From Mesobacillus maritimus (GTDB lineage: Bacteria; Bacillota; Bacilli; Bacillales; Cytobacillaceae), in assembly GCF_019749255.1 (NCBI RefSeq), contig NZ_JACWFH010000001.1, forward strand, positions 62,001 through 126,000: 64,000 bases of DNA, in the 5' to 3' direction. The notes below the pieces were generated by a model. The model was not told the DNA's origin. It saw only the letters and a list, made by a program, of their open reading frames with translations, and did not search any database. Positions 35,781 to 44,703 of this stretch are shown here, piece by piece. Made by a program: the position numbers and the translations under genes. Numbering within the stretch: position 1 is the first letter of the stretch; each line of letters begins with the position of its first letter.

Positions 35781-37364
35781 ATGAAAATGGAGATTATCAT
35801 GGCGAAGACATTTTCTTGCGTATATGAGCATGATGTACAGTTGGAATCTTTTCTAAAAGAGCATGGTTTGATGGATGTCCCCAACCTTTTAATCCAAATC
35901 TCCTCTAGAAATGAATGTCATAATCTAACTGTAACTAAATTACTAAACCAACACTTTCCTTCAGCTATCATCATCCAAATGGAACCTGAAGGGGGAAATC
36001 TGCCAAAGAGTATTGTTGAAGAAAAGACACTTCTTTCCTTTACGTTGTTAGACGAGAAAATCTTTAAGTTTGCCTACTATGATTTAGAAACAGGATTAGC
36101 AAACAAAATAAAGTTCGCGGAACATCTTAAACAATTAATAGGATTAGCTACTCCTAAAAGTCAGTTTGTGTTTGCATTATTGATTATCGATGTGGATCAG
36201 TTTAAGTATATTATTGAGAGTCTAGGCTATGCCGCGGGCGATTTTATTCTTAAACAACTGGCATTAAGATTGAAAAGGAATATTCCAAAAGAGTCCTATC
36301 TGGGTAGGTTTACGGGAGATAAATTTTCTCTGCTGATTACAACTATCACCAATCCTCACGAGGTGCTGAAATTGGCAACAATCATCCTGGAGCGAATGGC
36401 TGACCCCTTCGTATATGGAGATCAAGAGGTTATGCTTACGGCTAGTATCGGAATAAGCATTTACCCTAAGGATGGACTTGATGAACACTCTCTATTAAGA
36501 AATGCAGATACAGCAATGAATAAATCCAAGCAACTTGGTGGCAACAAAATTACCTTCTATGAAGCTGAAATGAAAAGGAAAATCTTATCACGATTTGAAC
36601 TTGAAAATTCCTTGCGGAAGGCACTGAAGAGAAATGAGTTTTTCCTCTGTTATCAGCCATTAATGGATTTAGAAACTGGTCATATTAATGCTAATGAGGC
36701 GCTTCTCCGTTGGAACCATCCCCAACTAGGACTAGTGTCACCAGCTGAGTTCATTCCTCTAGCTGAAGAAATAGGTCTGATTGATGAAATTGGCTTATGG
36801 GTTTTGAATGAAGCCTGCCGACAGACGAAGAAATGGCAACAAAAGGGGATGCGCCATCTAGGTGTATCGGTAAATGTATCTGGAAAACAACTACAAAACC
36901 CTGCATTTTTTCAGGAAGTTCGATTAGCCATTAAACAATCAAGATTAAATTCTACCTACTTAACCCTCGAACTTACGGAAAGTGCGATGATCCAAAAGCT
37001 GAATACTAGTATAAGATTGTTGAAAGCGCTACAAAAAACAGGGGTAAGAATTTCAATCGATGACTTTGGCACTGGCTATTCGTCCTTAAGCTATCTTCGT
37101 AGGCTTCCAATTAACTCACTGAAGATTGACCGTTCCTTTATAAAAAATATCCAGGCAATCCCTACAGATAAGGCCATAGTAAAAGCAATAATTACAATGG
37201 GTGAGGGGCTTGAAGTGGATATTATTGCTGAGGGAGTAGAGACAAGGGAGCAAGCAGATATTCTTCGGGATCTGCGATGTGATTACGCGCAGGGCTACTT
37301 CATCCAAAAACCTCTTGTTTCGCAAGAATTTGAAGTGTTTGCTAATCGGGAGATTTATATCTAA
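35781..37364 (+). CDS. GGDEF-EAL protein: probable c-di-GMP phosphodiesterase with degenerate GGDEF
   Basis: 527 residues. Residues about 7-75 look like the beginning of a FIST-type sensor domain but are too short for a whole one. A GGDEF domain (about 95-260) has TGDKF (178-182) where the active site should be, so cyclase activity is unlikely. The EAL domain (about 270-520) keeps EAL (306-308), N-rich metal site VSVNVSGK, DDFGTGYSSL (427 on), KIDRSF, EGVET (484-488) and QGYF. It should hydrolyse c-di-GMP, perhaps gated by GTP at the dead GGDEF site. No transmembrane segment. ATG 35799 is an alternative start. Confidence 0.88.
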   Translation: MKMEIIMAKTFSCVYEHDVQLESFLKEHGLMDVPNLLIQISSRNECHNLTVTKLLNQHFPSAIIIQMEPEGGNLPKSIVEEKTLLSFTLLDEKIFKFAYYDLETGLANKIKFAEHLKQLIGLATPKSQFVFALLIIDVDQFKYIIESLGYAAGDFILKQLALRLKRNIPKESYLGRFTGDKFSLLITTITNPHEVLKLATIILERMADPFVYGDQEVMLTASIGISIYPKDGLDEHSLLRNADTAMNKSKQLGGNKITFYEAEMKRKILSRFELENSLRKALKRNEFFLCYQPLMDLETGHINANEALLRWNHPQLGLVSPAEFIPLAEEIGLIDEIGLWVLNEACRQTKKWQQKGMRHLGVSVNVSGKQLQNPAFFQEVRLAIKQSRLNSTYLTLELTESAMIQKLNTSIRLLKALQKTGVRISIDDFGTGYSSLSYLRRLPINSLKIDRSFIKNIQAIPTDKAIVKAIITMGEGLEVDIIAEGVETREQADILRDLRCDYAQGYFIQKPLVSQEFEVFANREIYI

Positions 37365-37373
37365 CCAGAAAGC

Positions 37374-37404
37374 AAAAGAAAGAGCCATCTTAGGCTCTTT
37401 CTTA
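37374..37404. terminator. Bidirectional terminator between the EAL gene and yisN
   Basis: AAGAAAGAGCC/GGCTCTTTCTT stem with a 6-nt loop. Confidence 0.88.
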
Positions 37405-37407
37405 GCA

Positions 37408-37968
37408 TCAAGAAATTTTCTCAATGACAGTCCGTTTTCCACTGTTAAGCGTGAATTCGAAGCGATCATTTCGCGTTGTTCCATAGTCGAAGTGATGCTG
37501 AATGCTGCAAATTTCCTCTTCGTTATCAAAAATTAAAAAATTAACTCCTCCAGCTGATTCATTTGTATTTAAAAAGTTCAGATGGTTATAGCAGTAAATA
37601 CAATCATGTATCGAAAATTGGAGGGAGTTAAGCGTCGTTAAAAAGTAAAAAAAAGCTTCATCTTGTAGTTCATCTAACAGCCTTTCGAGAGAATAAATCA
37701 ATTGCTTTCTAATCCTTATGGTTTCACGGTCTTTAAGTTCAAAAATTTCTTTGCCACACTGAATTCGGGCACCTTCTATCAAAAACCCTTTGTTCCATAC
37801 TTTGCTTCGCAAAACATCTATTTCCTGATGAAGATAATGGTCAAGCAGGGAAGCTTCTTCGGTTTCTTCATCAAAAAAAACCCACTGTTGGTTGATAAAC
37901 TCAATAGTACCGGTTTCATAAGCTCGTTGTTGCTTTTCAATTAGCTTTAATCTCTGTTGTTGGTTCAT
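37408..37968 (-). CDS. yisN: DUF2777-family protein YisN
   Basis: 186-residue cytosolic protein, mostly alpha and charged, function unknown. N-terminus NQQQRLKLIEKQQRAYETG followed by WVFFDEETEEASLLDHYLHQ fits the DUF2777/YisN group, and the location next to asnO matches B. subtilis. GGAGG is 6 nt from the second ATG (37968) and 3 nt from the first (37971), so I take the second. An open frame without a normal start lies just upstream. Confidence 0.72.
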   Translation of the reverse strand: MNQQQRLKLIEKQQRAYETGTIEFINQQWVFFDEETEEASLLDHYLHQEIDVLRSKVWNKGFLIEGARIQCGKEIFELKDRETIRIRKQLIYSLERLLDELQDEAFFYFLTTLNSLQFSIHDCIYCYNHLNFLNTNESAGGVNFLIFDNEEEICSIQHHFDYGTTRNDRFEFTLNSGKRTVIEKIS

Positions 37969-37987
37969 CATTGTCCTCCGTATTTAG

Positions 37988-38212
37988 CTATTCACCATCC
38001 TTTCTAGACAGTTTTATTAAAAAATATAACCATTGTGAAGAATTATCTCGTCTATTTTGAAGCTCATTTTTCAAACTTTTCTTCTCTTGATACAAAAGTG
38101 CTAAATGAAGCCTTGTTTCACTATTAGGTAGCCTTTTAATAATGGGTAAAGAACCTTCTTTACGAAAACAGTCATTTTGGATGTCTCCATTTGATTCAGG
38201 GAGAAGCGGGCC
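37988..38212 (-). pseudogene. 75-codon open frame upstream of yisN lacking a usual start codon
   Basis: Between TAA at 38215-38213 and TAG at 37990-37988 the minus strand stays open for 74 sense codons. It gives a plausible hydrophilic protein (PESNGDIQNDCFRKEGSLPI early, KKSLKNELQNRRDNSSQW late). It has no ATG or GTG and only two late TTGs, with no Shine-Dalgarno. It ends 17 nt before yisN. It may be a decayed gene, a gene with an unusual start, or chance. I recognise no family. Confidence 0.35.
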
Positions 38213-38240
38213 TTACAGTTTCACAGAGATTGTATGGACG

Positions 38241-38278
38241 TTAACCATATAGTAGCTTCTTGCATACTATTAACCATA
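38241..38278 (+). promoter_or_regulatory. Repeat-hairpin motif upstream of asnO
   Basis: Two direct copies of TTAACCATA (38241-38249, 38270-38278) bracket an inverted repeat TAGTA/TACTA. CATACTAT within it resembles a sigma-E -10, but the matching -35 spacing is too short for confidence. It probably belongs to asnO control. Confidence 0.35.
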
Positions 38279-38319
38279 GCCCAAATTTTGATGTTCCGCT
38301 ACGAAAGGATGGATGCTAG

Positions 38320-40167
38320 ATGTGTGGAATAACAGGATGGATCGATTATAGGAAAAATTTAAGAAATGAGCAGAAGACGATAACGAAGATGGCGGAATCT
38401 TTAGCTCAAAGGGGGCCGGACGATACGAATGTTTGGCTTGATACCCACGTTGCTTTTGGGCATAAACGTCTAGTGGTGGTTGACCCAGAAGGTGGAAAGC
38501 AACCGATGACCCGATTGAAAGGCGATCAGCGTTTTACCATTTGTTACAACGGTGAGCTTTATAATACAGAAGATCTACGAAAAACGCTTTCATTAATAGG
38601 ATATTCCTTTAAGGGTCATTCTGATACAGAAGTTTTATTAACTGCATATATGGAATGGAAAGAAAATTGTGTTGAATACTTAAATGGGATATTTGCATTC
38701 GCGGTTTGGGATGAAACAGAGGAGAAATTATTTATTGGAAGGGATCGTTTAGGTGTAAAACCGTTATTCTATACTGAAACAACGGGCGGTCTTTTATTTG
38801 GATCCGAGTTAAAGGCAATCCTCGCGAATCCAGGAATCCGAGCTGAGGTTAATCGAGAGGGGTTAAGTGAATTATTTGGACTTGGACCGTCACGAACACC
38901 TGGAAGTGGCGTATTTAAAGGCATTAAAGAACTTCGCCCCGCTCATTCGCTGACATTTTCTAAAGATGGATTAAAGATTTGGAGGTATTGGAACGTTAAG
39001 AGTGAAGCTCACCAGGATAACCTCGAGGAAACCGCTGAAAAAGTTCGCTTTCTGTTTACAGATGCAGTAAAAAGGCAGCTTGTGTCTGATGTGCCTCTAA
39101 CTACATTCTTATCCGGTGGCTTAGATTCGAGTGCAATAACGGCTATTGCCGCTAATGAATATGCAAAAGACGGAAAAGGGAAGCTCCATACGTATTCAGT
39201 AGATTATGAGGGAAATGATGAGCACTTTAAGGCTAATGAATTCCAACCAAACTCTGACGGAGCTTTTATCAAGAAAATGTCTGATGCTTTTAATACGGTC
39301 CATCATAACTGTGTCATCTCCCAGCAGGACCTTGCAGATTATCTTGTAGATGCCGTACATTATCGTGACTTACCTGGAATGGCGGATATTGATTCTTCGC
39401 TGTTATGGTTTTGTAAGGAAATTAAGAAGGATTTTACGGTGGGATTGTCCGGCGAATGTGCGGATGAAATCTTTGGCGGCTACCCATGGTTCCGCCGTGA
39501 AGAGGATCTTAACCGCCCAGGTTTTCCATGGATGAGATCGGTAGAAGCTAGACAAGGTCTGCTTAGGAGCGAGTGGCAGAAAAAGCTCAACCTCAAAGAA
39601 TATATGATGGAAAAATACAATGAAACCATTGCTGAGGTGCCAAGTCTCCAAGGAGAATCAAGGGAGGAAGCTCGTAGGCGAGAACTGTTTTATTTGAATA
39701 TCATTTGGTTTATGACGACCTTGCTTGACCGTAAGGACCGGATGAGTATGGGAGCTAGCCTTGAGGTACGTGTTCCATTCGCTGACCATCGCCTAGTAGA
39801 GTATGTATGGAACATTCCATGGGAGATGAAGATGCATGGAGACAGAGAAAAAGGGATCCTTCGTAAAGCTTTAGAAGGGCTCTTACCAAATGAAATTTTA
39901 TATAGGAAAAAAAGTCCTTATCCTAAAACCCACAATCCAATTTATACTGACGCCGTTAAAAACATGTTAACAGGTTATTTGGAAGACTCTAATAGTGCAT
40001 TGCATGAATTCTTTGAGCGAGATCAATTAAAAGAAATGATCGAAACAAATGGGTCTAGCTTCAAGGCACCTTGGTTTGGTCAGTTGATGACTGGACCACA
40101 GCTGCTCGCCCATATTGCTCAAATTCATATCTGGTTTAAAGATTATAATGTTAATATAGTGGATTAA
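38320..40167 (+). CDS. asnO: Glutamine-hydrolysing asparagine synthetase AsnO-like
   Basis: Makes asparagine from aspartate with glutamine-derived ammonia and ATP. 615 residues (B. subtilis AsnO 614). N-terminal glutaminase with the required Cys2 (MCGITGWIDY) and RGPDD; C-terminal synthetase with PP-loop FLSGGLDSSA. The product lies between yisN and other yis genes in B. subtilis, where AsnO is sporulation-linked. AAAGGATGG precedes the ATG. Followed by a terminator, so monocistronic. Confidence 0.92.
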   Translation: MCGITGWIDYRKNLRNEQKTITKMAESLAQRGPDDTNVWLDTHVAFGHKRLVVVDPEGGKQPMTRLKGDQRFTICYNGELYNTEDLRKTLSLIGYSFKGHSDTEVLLTAYMEWKENCVEYLNGIFAFAVWDETEEKLFIGRDRLGVKPLFYTETTGGLLFGSELKAILANPGIRAEVNREGLSELFGLGPSRTPGSGVFKGIKELRPAHSLTFSKDGLKIWRYWNVKSEAHQDNLEETAEKVRFLFTDAVKRQLVSDVPLTTFLSGGLDSSAITAIAANEYAKDGKGKLHTYSVDYEGNDEHFKANEFQPNSDGAFIKKMSDAFNTVHHNCVISQQDLADYLVDAVHYRDLPGMADIDSSLLWFCKEIKKDFTVGLSGECADEIFGGYPWFRREEDLNRPGFPWMRSVEARQGLLRSEWQKKLNLKEYMMEKYNETIAEVPSLQGESREEARRRELFYLNIIWFMTTLLDRKDRMSMGASLEVRVPFADHRLVEYVWNIPWEMKMHGDREKGILRKALEGLLPNEILYRKKSPYPKTHNPIYTDAVKNMLTGYLEDSNSALHEFFERDQLKEMIETNGSSFKAPWFGQLMTGPQLLAHIAQIHIWFKDYNVNIVD

Positions 40168-40177
40168 TGACTATACC

Positions 40178-40203
40178 CCCCGTAAACATTACGGGGTTTT
40201 TTA
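40178..40203 (+). terminator. Terminator after asnO
   Basis: CCCCGTAA/TTACGGGG with a 3-nt loop and T6. Confidence 0.92.
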
Positions 40204-40250
40204 ATATGAGTATTTATAATAGGTTATTTTGTTTTATGTAGAGATCTTAT

Positions 40251-40279
40251 TTGACGTCTTAGGGGACAAGGGATACTCT
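40251..40279 (+). promoter_or_regulatory. Promoter of the GH13 gene
   Basis: TTGACG (40251-40256), a 17-bp spacer and TACTCT (40274-40279), 60 bp before the start codon. Confidence 0.5.
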
Positions 40280-40338
40280 AATATAGGGTAGATGTAAGTA
40301 CTCGTTTTTTTGCCTGAAATTTTAGAGGAGGAAGCAGG

Positions 40339-41880
40339 ATGAAAAAGATTATTCTTGTTTTCATGACCATGTCCTTACTTTTATTTTATGCCTTTCCTGC
40401 AGCAGCAGTGGAAAATGAAGAGCGTAAGTGGCAGGATGAAACAATTTACTCCATTTTGGTTGACCGCTTTAATAATGGTGATAATACCAATGATTATGAA
40501 GTAAACACAAAAGATTCACAGGCCTATCATGGTGGGGATTTTGAAGGAATCATCAAACAGTTGGATTACATAAAGGATATGGGGTTTACCACTATCCTAT
40601 TATCCCCTGTCTTTGATAACGTGAGCAAAGGTTACCATGGATACTGGACCCATGATTTTACCAAGCCAGAAGAGCATTTTGGAACAATGGAAACATTCAA
40701 GAGATTGGTAGATGAAGTTCATAATCGCGATATGAAGATAATGCTTGATATAGTCGTCAATCAAGTAGGTCCGAATCACCCGTGGTTAAGTGATTCATCA
40801 AAATCGGATTGGTTTCAAAAAGAAACTGACATCAAGAATGGCGATAATCAGGAAGAGTTTGGGGATTCTTGGTTAAAGGGTTTACCAGAGTTAAATCATG
40901 AAAATCGAGAAGTTAGGCAATATCTTTTAGATGCAGCTAAATGGTGGATTGTAGAAGGAAAGATTGATGGTTATCGAGTGAACCATGTCCATCAAGTACC
41001 TGCCGACTTTTTGAAGGAATTTTCTGAAGAAGTCAAAGGTGTGAAAGAAGATGTTTATCTACTCGGAGAAGTAAGGTCTAATGATTTTACATCCATCGTA
41101 GAGTATGAAGATTTAGGGCTGGATGGGTTTCTTGATTATCCATCGAATGAACCTTTAAGAGCAGCATTTGCACAGCCTGATCAGTCAATGGCTGGATTAT
41201 TTTCAGCCCTTGAAGAAAAGGAGAATCTTTTTCAAAACCCTGCTTTAGTTACGAAATTTATGGATAACCATGATACGTCGAGATTTACAAGGGATACCGT
41301 TGTTTTAAATGAACACCCAGGAGCAAGGTGGAAGATGGCGTTAACTTATTTATACACCACACCAGGAATCCCTATCGTTTTCTATGGAAGTGAGATTGCG
41401 CTAGATGGAGGAGAAACTCCAGAGAATTTTGGGCAAATGAACTTTCTGACTGATAAGGAGTTAGTTGATTATCTTACACAATTAGGAGAGGTACGTGAGA
41501 AAAATCTTTCACTTGCTAGAGGATCATTTGAATTATTGCATGAGCAAGATGGAATGGCTGTTTTTAAACGGGAATATGAAGATGAAATTTCAGTGATTGC
41601 CATAAATAATACCTCTGGAACCAAAAATGTAAGTATTCCTGCTGAGGATTTAAAGGATGACATGGAATTACGTGGTCTGCTTGCGGGCGATTTAGTTCGA
41701 AGTAACGAGGGTGCGTACAATCTAGTACTGGATAGAGAGGAAGCAGAGATTTATGTACTTTCTGAAAAAGCAGGGATAAACATCGCCTATCTAACTGCGA
41801 TGTTGGTTGTTGTAGTTTTATTTATACTATTTATCATCCTACTAAAGAAAAGGGCTAATAGAGGAACAACCAACTCCTAA
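40339..41880 (+). CDS. Membrane-anchored GH13 alpha-amylase-like protein with substituted nucleophile
   Basis: 513 residues: signal peptide (1-23, cut near AAA-VE), GH13 (beta/alpha)8 barrel (about 30-395), C-terminal beta domain, then a transmembrane anchor at about 480-502 followed by KKR, so the enzyme faces outward. Conserved region III Glu244 (LLGEVRSND) and region IV NHD (310-312, Asp312) are intact. Region II reads GYRVNHVHQV, with Asn215 (codon AAC at 40981) where the nucleophile Asp should be. Region I reads DIVVNQ, with Gln142 instead of His. It is probably catalytically dead or strongly altered, perhaps a glucan-binding protein. Confidence 0.85.
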   Translation: MKKIILVFMTMSLLLFYAFPAAAVENEERKWQDETIYSILVDRFNNGDNTNDYEVNTKDSQAYHGGDFEGIIKQLDYIKDMGFTTILLSPVFDNVSKGYHGYWTHDFTKPEEHFGTMETFKRLVDEVHNRDMKIMLDIVVNQVGPNHPWLSDSSKSDWFQKETDIKNGDNQEEFGDSWLKGLPELNHENREVRQYLLDAAKWWIVEGKIDGYRVNHVHQVPADFLKEFSEEVKGVKEDVYLLGEVRSNDFTSIVEYEDLGLDGFLDYPSNEPLRAAFAQPDQSMAGLFSALEEKENLFQNPALVTKFMDNHDTSRFTRDTVVLNEHPGARWKMALTYLYTTPGIPIVFYGSEIALDGGETPENFGQMNFLTDKELVDYLTQLGEVREKNLSLARGSFELLHEQDGMAVFKREYEDEISVIAINNTSGTKNVSIPAEDLKDDMELRGLLAGDLVRSNEGAYNLVLDREEAEIYVLSEKAGINIAYLTAMLVVVVLFILFIILLKKRANRGTTNS

Positions 41881-41884
41881 TGAC

Positions 41885-41931
41885 AAACGGTTGGACTAAA
41901 TGCATAAGGCATTTGGTCCAACCGTTTTCTT
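41885..41931. terminator. Terminator between the GH13 gene and the SDR gene
   Basis: AAACGGTTGGACTAAATGC against its complement with one mismatch; serves both convergent genes. Confidence 0.92.
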
Positions 41932-42798
41932 TTAACCGTTAACGATTGTACCTCCATTAACGTGGATGGTTTGGCCACTTACGTAGGTAGAATCATCACT
42001 CGCCAAATACACATAGGCAGGAGCAAGCTCAAATGGTTGTCCAGCTCTTCCTAATGGTGTAGTTGAGCCAAAGCTTGCAACCTGATCCGCCGAAAAAGTT
42101 GAAGGAATTAATGGTGTCCATATTGGTCCTGGGGCCACGCTATTCACACGGATTTCCTGTTTCGCTAGTGACATTGCTAAAGACCTAGTAAACGAAACAA
42201 TCGCCCCTTTGGTCGAAGAATAATCAATTAACTGCTCATTTCCCTTATAGGCTGTAATGGAGGATGTATTGATAATCGAACTTCCTTTTTTGAAATGAGG
42301 CAAAGCGGCTTTCGTTAAATAAAACATTGAAAAAATATTTGTGCGGAAGGTCTTTTCAAGCTGGTCCGCGGAGATATCTAAGATACTCTTCTGAGGATGT
42401 TGTTCTGCCGCATTATTAACAAGGATGTCAAGTTTGCCAAGTTCTTTCACCGTTTGATTCACGCAGTCTGTACTGAAGCTTTCATTGCCAATGTCTCCAG
42501 GAATGAGAAGGCATTTTTGACCTTCTTGCTCAATCAATTGTTTGGTATCCATGGCATCTTCGTTTTCTTCCAAATAAACAATGGCAATATCGGCGCCTTC
42601 TTTAGCAAAGTAAATGGCGACTGCTTTCCCGATTCCGCTGTCACCACCGGTAATGAGCGCAACTTTGTTTTTTAATTTTCCTGACCCTGTATAGTTTGGA
42701 TCAACAGAAATAGGGTCTGGATGCATCGCATCTTCAGTACCAGGTGGGTGGTTTTGATGTTGGGGAGGAAATTCATTGTTGTTTTGTTTATTAGCCAT
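41932..42798 (-). CDS. SDR-family oxidoreductase (YhxC/YdaD-like)
   Basis: NAD(P)-dependent short-chain dehydrogenase, 288 residues, with a Pro/His/Asn-rich extension of about 40 residues before the Rossmann fold. Cofactor motif TGGDSGIGKA, NNAAEQH (NNAG-type), catalytic Ser in INTSSITAY, and the YxxxK motif YSSTK. The extended form is typical of Bacillus general-stress and glucose-dehydrogenase-like SDRs. AAGGAG precedes the ATG. Substrate unknown; it converges on the GH13 gene and has its own transcription unit. Confidence 0.87.
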   Translation of the reverse strand: MANKQNNNEFPPQHQNHPPGTEDAMHPDPISVDPNYTGSGKLKNKVALITGGDSGIGKAVAIYFAKEGADIAIVYLEENEDAMDTKQLIEQEGQKCLLIPGDIGNESFSTDCVNQTVKELGKLDILVNNAAEQHPQKSILDISADQLEKTFRTNIFSMFYLTKAALPHFKKGSSIINTSSITAYKGNEQLIDYSSTKGAIVSFTRSLAMSLAKQEIRVNSVAPGPIWTPLIPSTFSADQVASFGSTTPLGRAGQPFELAPAYVYLASDDSTYVSGQTIHVNGGTIVNG

Positions 42799-42871
42799 AT
42801 TGTCACTCCTTATTAAGTGGTCATTTTACTAATGTTCATTAAAAGAGGGAGGAAAAAACGTGGTAATATAT

Positions 42872-42899
42872 GAAAAAAACAGCCCGACTTGGACTGTTT
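42872..42899 (-). terminator. Terminator after yitK
   Basis: On the minus strand AACAGTCC pairs with GGGCTGTT (one G-U), followed by T5-7. Confidence 0.75.
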
Positions 42900-42926
42900 C
42901 ATAGGTTGGTTAGATTTGTTAGTCAA

Positions 42927-43418
42927 TTAACGGTAGTTCATGAACTGTACGTCAACAGTCAGATCTGCTTCTTTGACTAAGGAAATAATCTTTTGTAGAT
43001 CATCTCTACTTTTTCCAGTGACTCGAACCTGGTCATCTTGGACTTGGCTTTTGACTTTTACCCCACTGTTTTTAATAATCGCAGTAATTTTTTTGGCATT
43101 TTCCTTATCGATACCTGATACGAGTTTCGCTCTTTGTCTAACGGTACCACCTGAAGCGCCTTCAATTTTCCCATAATCAAGATTTTTTACAGGAACTCCA
43201 CGTTTGATTAACTTTCCAAGCAAGACATCTTTTAGTTGCTCAAGTTTGTACTCATCGTCTGAAATCAGTACGAGTTCTTCCTTATCAAGGCTTATGTCAC
43301 TTTTGCTGCCTTTAAAATCATAGCGTGTACTAATTTCTTTCATAGCAATATTAATTGCATTTGTGACTTCAGATAGGTCAACTTTGGATACAATATCAAA
43401 TGAACTCTCTTTAGACAT
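42927..43418 (-). CDS. yitK: YajQ-family nucleotide-binding protein YitK (UPF0234)
   Basis: 163 residues, the exact family length. Two ferredoxin-like halves; [20 protein letters not shown] and [10 protein letters not shown] are signature segments. YajQ proteins bind nucleic acid or, in Xanthomonas, c-di-GMP; the function in Bacillus is unknown. GGAGG lies upstream. Divergent from cvfB, as yitK-yitL of B. subtilis. Confidence 0.92.
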   Translation of the reverse strand: MSKESSFDIVSKVDLSEVTNAINIAMKEISTRYDFKGSKSDISLDKEELVLISDDEYKLEQLKDVLLGKLIKRGVPVKNLDYGKIEGASGGTVRQRAKLVSGIDKENAKKITAIIKNSGVKVKSQVQDDQVRVTGKSRDDLQKIISLVKEADLTVDVQFMNYR

Positions 43419-43532
43419 TACTTACTCAACCTCCGAAAACATTTTTCATTCTGGCTTTATTATAGTAAACTTAATCAGTTCAAACAACTTTTCCGAATAA
43501 TACTATTTACATACAGGTACAGGAGGATGATT

Positions 43533-44396
43533 ATGACTCTACAAGAAAATACAGGTCGTATAGTAGAATTAACGGTGGCGCGTATCGCAGATTTTGGCTA
43601 CTTTTTAACAGATGGAGAAGAAGATGTTCTACTTCATCATAATGATAATGATACAAATCGTGAATTCAAGGAAGAAGAACGGGTTGAGGTTTTTTTATAT
43701 GTTGATTCGAGAGGGAGACTTGCAGCAACTACGATGAAGCCACATGTTACAGTTGGGGAGTATGCCTGGGTATCTGTCGTGGATGTGAAACAAGATACGG
43801 GTGTATTTTTAGATATAGGGATTAACAAGGACGTCTTACTAGGAAAAGATGATCTGCCTGTGTTGGAGTCCGTTTGGCCTCAAAAGGGAGATATGCTCTA
43901 TATAACCTTGCGAGTGAACCGAAGTTTTCTTATCTATGCACGAATGGCCAGCGATCAAGTGATTCAGGAAATTTCTCATTCTGCTACTAGAAGTGACTTT
44001 AATAAAAATGTCCATGGGCATATTTATCGAACTGCGAGAGTTGGTAGTTGGATGATTACAGCTGAAGGGTTTAAAGGGTTTATCCATGAATCGCAAAGAA
44101 GTAAAGAACCAAGGGTCGGGGAAAAAGTGGAAGGAAGAATTATTGATGTAAAAGAAGATGGAACCGTAAATATCTCTCTTTTACCAAGGAAACAAGAGGC
44201 ACTTGACGAAGATGCTACCAAAATCCTAGAGTATCTAGATTCACGAAATGGTGCAATGCCATATGGTGATAAAAGTATGGCTGAGGATATAAATGTGCGA
44301 TTTGGTATGAGCAAGTCTTCTTTCAAGAGAGCATTAGGCCGATTGATGAGGGATGGAAAGGTCTACCAGGAGGAAGGTTGGACATATAAAAAATAA
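43533..44396 (+). CDS. cvfB: S1-domain RNA-binding protein CvfB/YitL
   Basis: 287 residues. Three S1-like OB folds (about 5-60, 65-130, 150-215: VEGRIIDVKEDGTVNISLL in the last) and a winged-helix C-terminus (DINVRFGMSKSSFKRALGRL). CvfB of Staphylococcus aureus binds RNA and affects virulence gene expression. The ATG at 43533 is 8 nt after AGGAGG, better than the ATG at 43527. Terminator follows. Confidence 0.88.
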   Translation: MTLQENTGRIVELTVARIADFGYFLTDGEEDVLLHHNDNDTNREFKEEERVEVFLYVDSRGRLAATTMKPHVTVGEYAWVSVVDVKQDTGVFLDIGINKDVLLGKDDLPVLESVWPQKGDMLYITLRVNRSFLIYARMASDQVIQEISHSATRSDFNKNVHGHIYRTARVGSWMITAEGFKGFIHESQRSKEPRVGEKVEGRIIDVKEDGTVNISLLPRKQEALDEDATKILEYLDSRNGAMPYGDKSMAEDINVRFGMSKSSFKRALGRLMRDGKVYQEEGWTYKK

Positions 44397-44398
44397 GC

Positions 44399-44434
44399 AA
44401 ACAAGCGGCCTCGAACGTGGCCGCTTGTTTTTTA
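44399..44434 (+). terminator. Terminator after cvfB
   Basis: AAACAAGCGGCC/GGCCGCTTGTTT perfect stem and T-run. Confidence 0.93.
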
Positions 44435-44476
44435 GACAAATCCTTCATTGATGTTGCTATCTGTAGGGACTATTTC

Positions 44477-44608
44477 TTATAAATGATCAGTCTTTTTTGA
44501 GTACTGATGTTTACCTGCTTTACGATTTTTTTCAGCTAACATATTTTTTTCATGGCGGAGGGCATTGTGGTCTTGCGCTTTTTTATCGTTATCTGAAGTA
44601 TGGGGCAT
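44477..44608 (-). CDS. Small hydrophilic protein, DUF3941-like (43 aa)
   Basis: 43 residues, extremely charged: MPHTSDNDKKAQDHNALRHE at the start, MLAEKNRKAGKHQYSKKTDH at the end. The pattern matches the small DUF3941 proteins of Bacillus that I recall, of unknown role. AAGGAGA is about 7 nt upstream of the ATG. It lies alone between cvfB and degV. Confidence 0.72.
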   Translation of the reverse strand: MPHTSDNDKKAQDHNALRHEKNMLAEKNRKAGKHQYSKKTDHL

Positions 44609-44667
44609 AATGTATCTCCTTCCATTTTGTATTCTAGATTAGCTTGTCATTTTTATATAAGAAGTAT

Positions 44668-44697
44668 TCAAAAAGGGCCTACCAAAAGGTGGCCCTA
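44668..44697 (-). terminator. Terminator after the DegV-family gene
   Basis: Minus strand AGGGCC..GGCCCT stem with flanking ACC/GGT, followed by T5. Confidence 0.8.
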
Positions 44698-44703
44698 AAC
44701 AAT

